Positions 15,783 through 22,754 are shown, counted from the first letter of the stretch. The stretch: DNA of 44,528 nt from Candidatus Magasanikbacteria bacterium RIFOXYD2_FULL_41_14 (GCA_001784475.1 MFRE01000007.1:1-44528); one strand, 5' to 3'. The notes: generated by a model from the letters alone, not told the origin. A program made the numbers and translations.

Positions 15783-15800
15783 GAATATAGTTCTTTACAA
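15764..15800 (+). promoter_or_regulatory. Promoter and TrmB-like site 3 ahead of ndk
   Basis: TTGGAC (15764-15769), 16-base spacer, TATAGT (15786-15791). The -10 lies inside a 20-mer (15781-15800) that matches site 2 at 16 of 20 positions, with the right half identical (ATAGTTCTTTACAA). Confidence 0.55.
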
Positions 15801-15933
15801 ATAACTACTTGGTGCCAATAACTTTTGCATGTCCGTGATTTTTTCTTAGTTTAAAGAAAGAAGCATGGACATGCCAACGGTAAGTTCGTCATGGTGACGA
15901 CAAACCGAAAGGCGCAACCAGGAAGGAAAAGTC
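15801..15933 (+). promoter_or_regulatory. Structured 5' leader of ndk
   Basis: About 130 untranslated bases with two hairpins. The first pairs GCATGTCC (15827-15834) with GGACATGC (15867-15874), with inner pairing of TTTCTT and AAGAAA to give a stem of roughly 20 bp. The second pairs TCGTCA (15886-15891) with TGACGA (15895-15900). An AGGAAGGA ribosome binding site follows (15920-15927). This may be a riboregulator; no known riboswitch class is recognised. Confidence 0.5.
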
Positions 15934-16353
15934 ATGGCAAGGTGTCGCACCCTGGCGCTGATCAAACCTGACGGCGTGAGCCGCGGACTGATCGGCAAGG
16001 TCATAGCCCGCATCGAAGACGCCGGACTCCGCATCCTCCAGCTGCAGATGAAACACGTCACGAAGCAAGAGGCGGAGGTGTTCTACGGTGCCCATCGCGG
16101 ACGCCCGTTCTACGACGCGCTCACGGAATTCACCGCGGCAGCTCCTCTGGTCGCACTCGTCATCGAGGGAGATGACGCCGTGACAAAGTGGCGCGCCATG
16201 ATGGGCGCCACCGACCCCGCCAAGGCCGGAGTCGGAACGATCCGTGGGGATTTCCGGGAGAAAGGAGCCCCGATGATGCGAAATGTCGTACACGGAAGCG
16301 ATTCGGAGGGTTCCGCTACCAACGAGATCGGGCTGTTCTTCCCCGTCCGGTAG
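15934..16353 (+). CDS. ndk: Nucleoside diphosphate kinase
   Basis: 139 residues, the usual length. TLALIKPDGVSRGLIG with Lys11, Tyr51 in FYGAHRGRPFY, MGATDPAKAGVGTIRGDF, and the catalytic His120 in NVVHGSDS are all present. NDK moves the gamma phosphate from ATP to other (d)NDPs through phospho-His, so it completes synthesis of any (d)NTP. GC content and codon choice are far above the flanking genes, and the ribosome binding site is strong, pointing to transfer from a GC-rich donor. It is followed 44 nt later by a dUTPase-like gene, then by structured repeat B. Confidence 0.95.
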   Translation: MARCRTLALIKPDGVSRGLIGKVIARIEDAGLRILQLQMKHVTKQEAEVFYGAHRGRPFYDALTEFTAAAPLVALVIEGDDAVTKWRAMMGATDPAKAGVGTIRGDFREKGAPMMRNVVHGSDSEGSATNEIGLFFPVR

Positions 16354-16397
16354 TACCACAACGAACCGGCCAGAAAAAATGGCCACCGGAGTCAGCG

Positions 16398-16880
16398 ATG
16401 AAGTTCAGATTCAGTATCCACCCCGAAGCGAAGGCGCGCGGCGCGCACCTTCCGAACAAGAAGCACCCCAGCGATGTAGGCTGGGACATCTACCCGGTGG
16501 AGGAATTCACTGTCCTTCCCGGACAGGTGGCGTCGTTCGCGACCGGACTGACCTTCGTGGCCCCTCCTGGGTGGTACCCCGAGGTCGTGGCAAAAACGGG
16601 GAACGCCTACAAGCGGCAGGTGGTGCCGGCCGCGGTCGTGTACGATCCGGATTATCGCCCGGATCCCAACGACCCGCGCGGTTCGATCTTCTCGGTCATT
16701 AACCTGGGGAAGGAACCCCAGACGTTCCGGCTGGACCAAGCGCCGGTCCAACTCATTCTCCGGCCGGTCTGTGAGGCAATGTCGTTTGAGGTCCACCACG
16801 GGGACATCGACCACAACACGGAGCGCGGCGGTGAACGCTACGGCGTGGCAGACGGAGAGCCGGACCCGTTCGCCGCGTAG
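16398..16880 (+). CDS. dUTPase-like / dCTP deaminase-fold protein (divergent)
   Basis: 160 residues from the ATG at 16398 (GGAG 8 nt upstream). The order of blocks is that of trimeric dUTPases: DVGWDI (26-31, for DAGYDL), TGLTFVAPPGWYPEVVAKTG (for the RSG block), VVYDPDYR (81-87, for GVIDxxYRG), QAPVQLILRPV (for RIAQL...P) and RGGERYGVADG (143-153, for RGxxGFGSTG). Several catalytic blocks deviate, including Thr for Ser in the second, so nucleotide specificity may have shifted. It would hydrolyse dUTP or a modified dUTP to the monophosphate. Codon use is GC-rich like ndk. An alternative is a dCTP-deaminase-like relative. Confidence 0.78.
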   Translation: MKFRFSIHPEAKARGAHLPNKKHPSDVGWDIYPVEEFTVLPGQVASFATGLTFVAPPGWYPEVVAKTGNAYKRQVVPAAVVYDPDYRPDPNDPRGSIFSVINLGKEPQTFRLDQAPVQLILRPVCEAMSFEVHHGDIDHNTERGGERYGVADGEPDPFAA

Positions 16881-16981
16881 CACAACATCACTCTCCTCTG
16901 GGGGCAGGGTGGTGTGTAAGATTTTTACAACATGCCCCCTCCCCTATTGATCGCCTAATTTATTTGGACGATGAAGTGGGA
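16881..16981 (+). repeat. Structured repeat B (downstream of the dUTPase-like gene)
   Basis: Homologue of repeat A with the same order of conserved blocks. GGGGGCA (16900-16906) can pair with TGCCCCC (16933-16939) at almost the same spacing as in A (33 against 34). CATCAC (16885-16890) can pair with GTGGTG (16909-16914) around it. Intervening bases vary while the paired blocks remain, which suggests RNA or DNA structure is kept. Its right end abuts the promoter of the HD-domain gene. Confidence 0.75.
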
Positions 16982-16999
16982 AAAAATTAATTTTTGTGG

Positions 17000-17005
17000 T
17001 ATAAT
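17000..17005 (+). promoter_or_regulatory. Extended -10 box of the HD-domain gene
   Basis: TGGTATAAT, with TATAAT at 17000-17005, 12 nt before the ATG at 17018. Transcription would start about 5 nt from the start codon, so the message is nearly leaderless. Confidence 0.6.
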
Positions 17006-17017
17006 ATACATAAAAAT

Positions 17018-17662
17018 ATGAAAACTACCGACGCCAAAGAATTTATTAAACTTTTAGAACGTTGCGCTCGACTTAAATCCGCGCCTCGCTTTAAATCATC
17101 TCTAAAACACGACGGCGACACCGTGGCCGAACATTCTTGGCGGTTAGCGGTGATGGTTTTGGTTATCGCGGAAAAATATAATTTGAAAATTGATATCATA
17201 AAAGCTATGGCCATGGCACTAATCCACGATTTGGCCGAAGCCCAAACCGGCGATATTGACGCCTACGAAGTGATGACTGGAAATTTTTGGGCCAACAAAA
17301 AACAACAGGCCGAAAAAAAGGCCATCCAAAATATGACCGGCGATTTAAAAATCGGGAAAAATGTCCGACAGTTATGGGAAGAATATGAAAACCAAATTAG
17401 TTTAGAAGCCAAATTTGTTAAAGCGTTAGACCGGATGGAAGCATTTTTACATATTATTGAAAGTGGCATTGAAGATTATATCCCCCAAGAATTCCACGGC
17501 GATTACGCCGACAAAGCGGTCAGGGCTTTTGACGAGGCCTCACACCATTTTCCGGAATTAAACGATTTACTAAACGAAATCAAAAAAATTCTCAAACGCC
17601 GGACCAAAGCCGCGGGCGTACGCTGGGCCGAAGGCGAACTGGAACAGCCAAAAACCGTTTAA
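17018..17662 (+). CDS. HD-domain phosphohydrolase, YfbR/HDDC2-like 5'-deoxynucleotidase
   Basis: 214 residues from the ATG at 17018. The HD metal site is visible: His39 in VAEHSWR, His70-Asp71 in LIHDLAEAQTGD and a later Asp in VKALDRMEAFLHI. This pattern is that of YfbR/HDDC2 proteins, which dephosphorylate deoxynucleoside 5'-monophosphates. The gene is AT-rich like the host, unlike ndk and the dUTPase-like gene directly upstream, and is followed after 14 nt by the HMUDK-helical-like gene, so these two probably form an operon. The role fits removal or salvage of unusual dNMPs. Confidence 0.88.
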   Translation: MKTTDAKEFIKLLERCARLKSAPRFKSSLKHDGDTVAEHSWRLAVMVLVIAEKYNLKIDIIKAMAMALIHDLAEAQTGDIDAYEVMTGNFWANKKQQAEKKAIQNMTGDLKIGKNVRQLWEEYENQISLEAKFVKALDRMEAFLHIIESGIEDYIPQEFHGDYADKAVRAFDEASHHFPELNDLLNEIKKILKRRTKAAGVRWAEGELEQPKTV

Positions 17663-17676
17663 GTGCTATTTTAATT

Positions 17677-18594
17677 ATGAAACCAATTTTATCTCCCGCG
17701 TCCACGCGGGATTTTTTTAATTTTATTTACGAACGTCAATTAATTTGGTATAAACGCCATGTTTTAAAATTGCCCTCACCATGGACTGCCGACCCGATAA
17801 TGCAAAAATATAAATTTTGTAATATGTATCGCGAATTAGATCGCTGTACTATTTATTTACTGACGCGCTTACAGCCGATTAAAGCGCGCCCCTGGCAATT
17901 ATTTAATATAATTTTATTTCGTTTTTTTAATCAAGACAAAATTTTTGAACAACTGAGCGGACCGTTTACGCGTTTTGAACAAACGGAAGCCAACGAATGT
18001 AAGGCACGCTTGGATAAATTAAAAAAATCCGGTCAAACAATTTTTAACAACGCCTATATTATTGCTCCCGCCCCTGGGTTTATGAGCAAACACGCGGGCA
18101 TCATCGCCAATCTAAAAAAAATATCCAGTCAACTGGCCAAACTGACTGAGCGACTGGATAAAGCCGACGCGCCGGCGGACGCTTTCATCGTCCTGCGCGG
18201 TTTGCCCCAAGTCGGGCCATTTTTAGCGGGAGAAATTTGGACAGATTTAAGTTATCTGAAATTTTTTAAACAAAACTGGACGGACGATGATTTTACGACC
18301 GTTGGTCCGGGCGCGCTCTGGGGGTTAAAAATTTTGAGTGGGTTGTCCCGCCTATCACCGGTGCGTCAGAACGAAATTTTACAATATTTACACCAAGCCC
18401 AACGAAAAATTTTGCCCAAAATATTTTCCGACGTAACCGATAATTTAAATTGGAATGACATCGCCTACCGGCCGGCGTTTTCTAACGCCCCATGGTTATC
18501 ATTAACAAATATTGAAGGCGCGCTGTGCGAATTTAGAAAATACACTAATTTAAAAAACGGCCATGGGCGCAGACGATATTTTAAAAATAACTAA
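17677..18594 (+). CDS. Protein resembling the 5-hmdU DNA kinase helical / aGPT-pyrophosphorylase family
   Basis: 305 residues, mostly helical, no signal peptide. The N-terminal block FNFIYERQLIWYKR (14-27), PWTADPIMQKYKFCNMYREL (35-54) and the following DR, then LRGLPQVGPFLAGEIWTDL (about 173-191) and FTTVGPGALWGLKIL, recall a family described by Aravind and colleagues in phage DNA-base hypermodification (5-hydroxymethyl-dU kinase helical domain, alpha-glutamyl/putrescinyl thymine pyrophosphorylase). The central GLPQVGPF looks helix-hairpin-helix-like, as in DNA glycosylases. Role inferred: acting on a modified pyrimidine in nucleotide or DNA. My recognition is from memory, so treat the function as tentative. 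Co-directional with the HD gene; a strong terminator follows. Confidence 0.6.
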   Translation: MKPILSPASTRDFFNFIYERQLIWYKRHVLKLPSPWTADPIMQKYKFCNMYRELDRCTIYLLTRLQPIKARPWQLFNIILFRFFNQDKIFEQLSGPFTRFEQTEANECKARLDKLKKSGQTIFNNAYIIAPAPGFMSKHAGIIANLKKISSQLAKLTERLDKADAPADAFIVLRGLPQVGPFLAGEIWTDLSYLKFFKQNWTDDDFTTVGPGALWGLKILSGLSRLSPVRQNEILQYLHQAQRKILPKIFSDVTDNLNWNDIAYRPAFSNAPWLSLTNIEGALCEFRKYTNLKNGHGRRRYFKNN

Positions 18595-18625
18595 AAAAGA
18601 GCCACCAAACGTGGCTCTTTTTTTT
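18593..18625. terminator. Bidirectional terminator
   Basis: Stem GAGCCAC / GTGGCTC (18599-18605 with 18611-18617), six A before and eight T after. It ends the nucleotide island on the plus strand and the convergent 600-aa gene on the minus strand. Confidence 0.9.
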
Positions 18626-18643
18626 AAATGCTTAATCTGCTAA

Positions 18644-20446
18644 TTACTTATACAACACCCCGCCCCATTCAATTAAAGTAAACCCTGCACGAGGCAACGC
18701 CGATAGTTTTTGTTCCGGTCGATTCAGTGGCGCCGATACCGCGCGATAATCCATTAATACCCGAATTACCGTGTCCGGTTTTGGCGACACAAATAACGGC
18801 GCGATATTATTCATATCGGACGTGCCATAAAAAGTAACAAAATAATACGGCGCGGACTGCATCTTCGGCAGCCAAAATTCTTTAAAATCAAAAATTTCTT
18901 TTTGATTTAATCCTTGTAGCACTAATTTCTCATCCAAAAATTTACTAACATTTTCGGCTTTAACATTAAACCCGGCATTGGTTGGCTCGGCTTCGCCCAC
19001 GCCCAATCCTTCCCAAAACAAATACGGATATTTTACACCAGATTTAATTTCGGTTAATTGTCCACCTGGCTCGGCCACAACTTCCCAACCATTGCCATAC
19101 GCCGGTTCGGACACGGTTAATTTTGACAACTGTAATTGCACTTTTACTTTGGTGGTTTTTTCTGGATACAAGTATATTACCGGTTTGCCACATTCGGCAG
19201 TGGGAGTAAATTTGTTCAGCTCAAACATAATAAGTAAACCAAATTGGTCATACCAAAACACCGCTGGCCGTGTGGCCATAAATTCTTCATAACTAATATT
19301 ACCATCGGCACTAGGATAAAATATCTGATTATAAAAATCTTTAAGCAGACTGTGATTGGCATCTTTTAATCCATAAACAATATTGCCTTTAGTGGTTTTG
19401 CCAATAATCTGTAAATCGGTTGACGATACCATTTTATCTTCTGGCACAATATTGATGACTGGTTGCCCGCAACCGCCAAAGCGGGTATAGCGATAAACAT
19501 CTAATATAGTTTCACCGGAATCACTGCGGGCTACATTTACAAATCCATCTTTATCTACAATTCCCGGGGTATATAAATATTGTCGAACTCTAAAATCACG
19601 ACCAGCCACGTAAACTACCGGGCGATTCTCATTAATATAAAAATCTCCCCAAACCGAATCAGTGTAAATCTTTTTGTCGGAAGCAAGCTGATAATTTTGT
19701 TCAGCATTTAAAACTAAACCGTTATATTTAAAGATCCATTGATCATTTTTATCACTAATCGTAGCGGGAAAATTTAAATACGGAATAGTTAAATTCTTAT
19801 CTACTGCCACCCACTTTCGATCAACCAAGTCCACTAAATTAACACCGCTAAAACCATACCGTGTATCCGCCGGTTTGACTTCATGATTGGCTAGAAATAC
19901 TACCCGACCATCATACAAAACAAAAACAGAAATTGGCTCACGACTGCAACCCATTTCGTCGATACAACTAACATCAGCATACACAATCGCCCCTACCTTA
20001 TCATTAACCTTAAATAGCCCACCCAAATAATAATCCGAAGAGATATAGCTCGCGCTTTGCCCGGGATCAACACCCCGGTCAACATCTGTGCCAAAAAAAC
20101 CCAACTTATTAATTTTTTTAGGTGGCATCCAGCTGATTACATCCGCTATGCCCAAAGGCAAATTGATATAAGTAAGTGATGAGGAAGTGTCGGCGATTGT
20201 ATTAATATTGACATAGGAAGCAAAATCAAATTCAACTCCAGTCATATCTACCGATTCTGCGTCTGAGTCATTTAGATTACCACTGGTTGCCAACGAGTCA
20301 GTGTTTACTGTTTCGTTGGACACGGAATCAGGCATTTCCGCTAATTTTGACTGCCGACCGAAACTAATAAGCCACACTACTATGGCCAAACTCAAAACTA
20401 TCGCCAAGACAACTAACACCTGAAAAAGAGTTGTTTTAAATTTCAT
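18644..20446 (-). CDS. Membrane-anchored extracellular protein with KPVIYLYP domain
   Basis: 600 residues. A single N-terminal membrane segment (about 8-28, QVLVVLAIVLSLAIVVWLIS) is followed by a Ser/Asp/Asn-rich linker, so the rest is probably outside the membrane. The central part (about 75-390) is beta-rich with paired cysteines (CIDEMGC and FGGCGQP). The C-terminal domain starts with CGKPVIYLYPEKTTKVKVQL (about 417-436) and contains GNGWEVVAEPGGQL and YPYLFWEG, a combination I have seen in many uncharacterised bacterial proteins. No catalytic residues are obvious. It is monocistronic, bounded by the terminator at 18593-18625. A cell-surface role is inferred; nothing more specific is justified. 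Confidence 0.8.
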   Translation of the reverse strand: MKFKTTLFQVLVVLAIVLSLAIVVWLISFGRQSKLAEMPDSVSNETVNTDSLATSGNLNDSDAESVDMTGVEFDFASYVNINTIADTSSSLTYINLPLGIADVISWMPPKKINKLGFFGTDVDRGVDPGQSASYISSDYYLGGLFKVNDKVGAIVYADVSCIDEMGCSREPISVFVLYDGRVVFLANHEVKPADTRYGFSGVNLVDLVDRKWVAVDKNLTIPYLNFPATISDKNDQWIFKYNGLVLNAEQNYQLASDKKIYTDSVWGDFYINENRPVVYVAGRDFRVRQYLYTPGIVDKDGFVNVARSDSGETILDVYRYTRFGGCGQPVINIVPEDKMVSSTDLQIIGKTTKGNIVYGLKDANHSLLKDFYNQIFYPSADGNISYEEFMATRPAVFWYDQFGLLIMFELNKFTPTAECGKPVIYLYPEKTTKVKVQLQLSKLTVSEPAYGNGWEVVAEPGGQLTEIKSGVKYPYLFWEGLGVGEAEPTNAGFNVKAENVSKFLDEKLVLQGLNQKEIFDFKEFWLPKMQSAPYYFVTFYGTSDMNNIAPLFVSPKPDTVIRVLMDYRAVSAPLNRPEQKLSALPRAGFTLIEWGGVLYK

Positions 20447-20500
20447 AGATATATTGTTAATTTATGCTGGTAGTATGCCCCTTATTCTGCTTCCTGACAA

Positions 20501-20527
20501 GCCCATTGCCAAATAGACCAAATGGGC
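20501..20527. promoter_or_regulatory. Inverted repeat in the divergent intergenic region
   Basis: GCCCATT (20501-20507) and AATGGGC (20521-20527), 13 bp apart, between the divergent 600-aa and slipin genes. A TATAAT for the slipin lies at 20540-20545. Possible operator for either gene. Confidence 0.4.
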
Positions 20528-20569
20528 ATACAATTACCATATAATCAATTTAATTCTTAATTTATTCAT

Positions 20570-21319
20570 ATGGACTTAGTATTGTGGTACGCCTTTTTAA
20601 TTGTGGTGGCAATTATTTTGGGTTCTATTAAACAAATCAACCAATACGAACGCGGGGTAAAATTTATGTTGGGTAAATATTATCAAACTATCATGCCGGG
20701 CTGGAGATTGGTATTTCCAGTTTTTCAAGGTTTACAAAAAGTAGATATCCGCGTCAAAGCTGTTGATGTGCCTTTGCAGGAAGCAATTACCAAAGATAAT
20801 GTGTCCGCCAAAGTCAACGCGGTTATTTATTACAAAGTAAGCGACGCTGCTAAAGCGATTTTGGAAGTAGAAAATTTTAAATACGCCATTTCACAATTAG
20901 CCCAAACCACCATGCGTAATGTGGTCGGTCAATTGGAATTAGACCAATTACTTTCTAACCGCGAACAAGCAGCTGATAAAATAAAATTAATTGTGGACGA
21001 AGCCACCGACCCGTGGGGAATTAAAGTAGAAACAGTGGAATTAAAAGATGTAATTTTGCCGGACGATATGCAACGCACCATTGGCAAACAAGCTGAAGCC
21101 GAACGTGAACGCCGGGCGGTAATTATTAAAGCCGAAGGTGAAAAAGCCGCTGCGACTAATTTAGCTCTCGCTGCCAAAATGCTGTCCGAACAACCAGGCG
21201 CCCTGCATTTGCGCACTTTAAACGCTTTAAACGATATTTCATCAGATCAGTCCAACACCATTGTCTTTGCGGTGCCACTGGAAATTTTACGGGCGTTTGA
21301 AAGAATCGCTCAAAAATAA
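20570..21319 (+). CDS. Slipin / stomatin-like SPFH (band 7) protein
   Basis: 249 residues: one N-terminal membrane segment (about 3-20), then the SPFH domain (INQYERGVKFMLGKYYQTIMPGWRLVFPVFQGLQKVDIRVKAVDVPLQEAITKDN..., with further conserved VKVETVELKDVILPDDMQ-type residues) and an Ala/Glu-rich coiled region (AEAERERRAVIIKAEGEKAAATNLALAAK). Slipins oligomerise on the membrane and organise microdomains; they are often paired with an NfeD protease partner, which is not seen here. Single-gene unit with a TATAAT box 24 nt upstream and an intrinsic terminator downstream. Confidence 0.92.
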   Translation: MDLVLWYAFLIVVAIILGSIKQINQYERGVKFMLGKYYQTIMPGWRLVFPVFQGLQKVDIRVKAVDVPLQEAITKDNVSAKVNAVIYYKVSDAAKAILEVENFKYAISQLAQTTMRNVVGQLELDQLLSNREQAADKIKLIVDEATDPWGIKVETVELKDVILPDDMQRTIGKQAEAERERRAVIIKAEGEKAAATNLALAAKMLSEQPGALHLRTLNALNDISSDQSNTIVFAVPLEILRAFERIAQK

Positions 21320-21334
21320 TTTAAAAACGATTTT

Positions 21335-21364
21335 AAAAAACTCTCCAAATTGGAGAGCTTTTTA
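21335..21364 (+). terminator. Terminator of the slipin gene
   Basis: Palindrome CTCTCCA / TGGAGAG (21341-21347 with 21351-21357) followed by CTTTTTATTT; A-run upstream allows use from the minus strand too. Confidence 0.85.
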
Positions 21365-21369
21365 TTTAA

Positions 21370-21429
21370 CTATTTTTTCTTTTTCTTTTTCTTAACTTCT
21401 TTTTTCTGCGAATTGTTGCCTTTGGCCAT
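21370..21429 (-). CDS. Tiny lysine-rich protein (MAKGNNSQ type)
   Basis: 19 residues: MAKGNNSQKKEVKKKKKKK, ATG at 21429 and TAG at 21370-21372. Very short proteins starting MAKG(N/D)N and ending in a poly-Lys tail occur in diverse bacteria as conserved hypotheticals, which is my reason for listing it. It would be a highly basic, probably nucleic-acid-binding peptide. No promoter was identified and it is too short for a statistical argument. Confidence 0.5.
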   Translation of the reverse strand: MAKGNNSQKKEVKKKKKKK

Positions 21430-21511
21430 ATTGTTTAAATTAATTATTAACACTAATATTATATCACAAAAATAAAAACTTGCCTAATCAATAAGGGGGT
21501 GCTCTGCTAAA

Positions 21512-21862
21512 CTAAACATTCCTATCACTCCGCATCTGTTTCAATAAGTCCAGCCAAATTATCATCCCCGCATGAGCTTTTTCCATTTTAGTTAAATCGG
21601 CGCTGAGCACTGGATCTGAAGCAACCCGATCTAGCGAAAGAAGTACTCTTCTGACCACAACGTCTTTAGCTTGATTAAAATCAAGATTTTTTTCACGCTG
21701 CTCCCTGACTATCATTTCGTCCATCAGTGCTTTATACAAAGCAATATCCTGACCTAAATTTTCACAAACAACCGCCTCCAACAGACGGCCTTTTTCTCGA
21801 TCACACAGCGACTCCAATTGAGATAAGCTATAGACCCCGTGACTTAATTCTTCACCAGACAT
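21512..21862 (-). CDS. Hypothetical helical protein
   Basis: 116 residues, acidic and almost wholly helical (SLSQLESLCDREKGRLLEAVVCENLGQDIALYKALMDEMIVREQREKNLDFNQAKDVVVRRVLLSLDRV...), with no signal peptide or membrane segment. Not recognised. ATG at 21862; the stop is followed by the slipin terminator region. It is the last gene before the tRNA-Ser hot spot; a fragment of a tRNA-Ser-like repeat lies 33 nt upstream of its start. A coding origin is supported by length and composition only. Confidence 0.55.
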   Translation of the reverse strand: MSGEELSHGVYSLSQLESLCDREKGRLLEAVVCENLGQDIALYKALMDEMIVREQREKNLDFNQAKDVVVRRVLLSLDRVASDPVLSADLTKMEKAHAGMIIWLDLLKQMRSDRNV

Positions 21863-21894
21863 ATATAGTTAAATTAAAAAATATATGAAATTTA

Positions 21895-21957
21895 GCGGAG
21901 AGGGTGAGATTTACCCCTAAAGGGGCACAAACTTCGAATCCTTACGCACTTTATATA
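21895..21957 (-). repeat. tRNA-Ser 3'-end-containing repeat, copy a
   Basis: Begins on the plus strand with gcggagagggtgagatt (21895-21911), the complement of the last bases of both tRNA-Ser genes, but no tRNA follows. Then come a small GC hairpin (ACCCCTAAAGGGG) and CTTCGAATCCTTACGCAC. Copy d at 25184-25254 is nearly identical. Looks like an attachment-site or integration remnant. Confidence 0.7.
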
Positions 21958-21991
21958 TTTAAATTCTCCCTTTGTGGGGTAATTTAAATTG

Positions 21992-22019
21992 GCGGTGTGT
22001 GATTGACGTTATCAGAACT
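21992..22019. repeat. Exact 28-bp direct repeat, copy 1 (Xer-site-like)
   Basis: Starts GCGGTGTGTGA and ends TTATCAGAACT. It is identical to 23877-23904 over exactly 28 bp, with different bases on both sides. It abuts the stop codon of the doc-type gene. Twenty-eight is the length of dif-type XerC/D sites, and the right 11 bases resemble the XerD arm (TTATGTAAACT in B. subtilis dif; 8 of 11 match). Confidence 0.7.
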
Positions 22020-22448
22020 CTACTTTAATTTTTTGAGATTTCTTTTTAAAAACTCCGCAGTGGCCTGAACCGCCTGTTCTTTTACTTGCGGGTCAGAAGC
22101 GGCGACCCACTTAGCAAAATTATATAGCTTCGTGTTATCCACCTCAATCCATTTGTTGTTTTTAAACAAAAACACCAATAACGTCGTCATGGCAATCCGT
22201 TTATTTCCATTCTGAAAAGGATGGTTTTTGACCATTAAATAAAATAACATTGCCGCTTTTTCGGTCAACCCTTTATACAGAACCTTATTATTAAATTTTA
22301 AGAAAGGGGTAACAATGCAACTTTCTAATTTATTGGGGAAACGAGTATTAAACTCGGGAATCGGTTCGTCCCATTTCATGGTCTTCCTAGCCAGATCATA
22401 AGCTATATACTCGACCTCTTTCAAAGTAATATCTTTCATACAAATCAT
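22020..22448 (-). CDS. Doc-type Fic-domain toxin
   Basis: 142 residues, Fic/Doc fold. The active motif is HPFQNGNKRI (76-85), with the second-position Gly/Lys pattern of Doc (HxFx[N/D]xNKR) rather than GNGR of AMP-transferring Fic; Doc phosphorylates EF-Tu and stops translation. The ATG at 22448 overlaps the antitoxin stop as ATGA (22445-22448), which decides the start over the ATG at 22439. It is the second gene of a two-gene toxin-antitoxin operon. The stop codon directly touches the 28-bp repeat. Confidence 0.88.
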   Translation of the reverse strand: MICMKDITLKEVEYIAYDLARKTMKWDEPIPEFNTRFPNKLESCIVTPFLKFNNKVLYKGLTEKAAMLFYLMVKNHPFQNGNKRIAMTTLLVFLFKNNKWIEVDNTKLYNFAKWVAASDPQVKEQAVQATAEFLKRNLKKLK

Positions 22449-22705
22449 TCTTTGGCTAACAAACGCAATGTTTCTCCGTAGTCATGCATCGTCCTATCAA
22501 CAGCTTCGCTGATTATTTTTTTGTCATTAGCTGACATCCTATCATTTAAACCAGAAACATCCGCAATATTAATTGCATAATTACGGCCTTTCTTGATCGC
22601 TTTAATTTCGCCGTTTTGTATTTTTTTAAATATAGCAATACGACTAATTCCCAATAAATTAGCTAATTCTGCGGTTGTAATAAATTTATTCTTTTCTTTT
22701 GTCAT
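22445..22705 (-). CDS. Antitoxin with MerR/excisionase-like helix-turn-helix
   Basis: 86 residues from the ATG at 22705 (MTKEKNKF). Residues 7-50 form an excisionase-type DNA-binding domain (FITTAELANLLGISRIAIFKKIQNGEIKAIKKGRNYAINIADV); the C-terminal helix-rich part probably binds and blocks the Doc toxin. It likely represses its own promoter through the large inverted repeat just upstream. The frame extends to 22753 but passes through the promoter, so the shorter start is used; the -10 box lies only 9 nt before the ATG. Confidence 0.85.
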   Translation of the reverse strand: MTKEKNKFITTAELANLLGISRIAIFKKIQNGEIKAIKKGRNYAINIADVSGLNDRMSANDKKIISEAVDRTMHDYGETLRLLAKE

Positions 22706-22714
22706 ATAACAACT

Positions 22715-22754
22715 ATTATACATTATGTTAACCAACTTGTCAATGGTTAACATA
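22715..22754 (-). promoter_or_regulatory. Toxin-antitoxin promoter and operator
   Basis: Minus-strand TTGACA (22738-22743), 17 bases, TATAAT (22715-22720): consensus. A perfect inverted repeat with 11-bp arms TATGTTAACCA / TGGTTAACATA (22724-22734 and 22744-22754) brackets the -35 box. Confidence 0.9.

Noticed and set aside
15889-16883. Leftward long frames opposite ndk and the dUTPase-like gene
   Set aside because: Antisense shadows typical of GC-rich coding DNA; the plus-strand products have clear families.
15683-16981. Integron attC sites
   Set aside because: GCCTAA...TTAGG in repeat A is suggestive, but the conserved GTTRRRY end is absent, repeat B does not keep the complementarity, and there is no integrase in the window.
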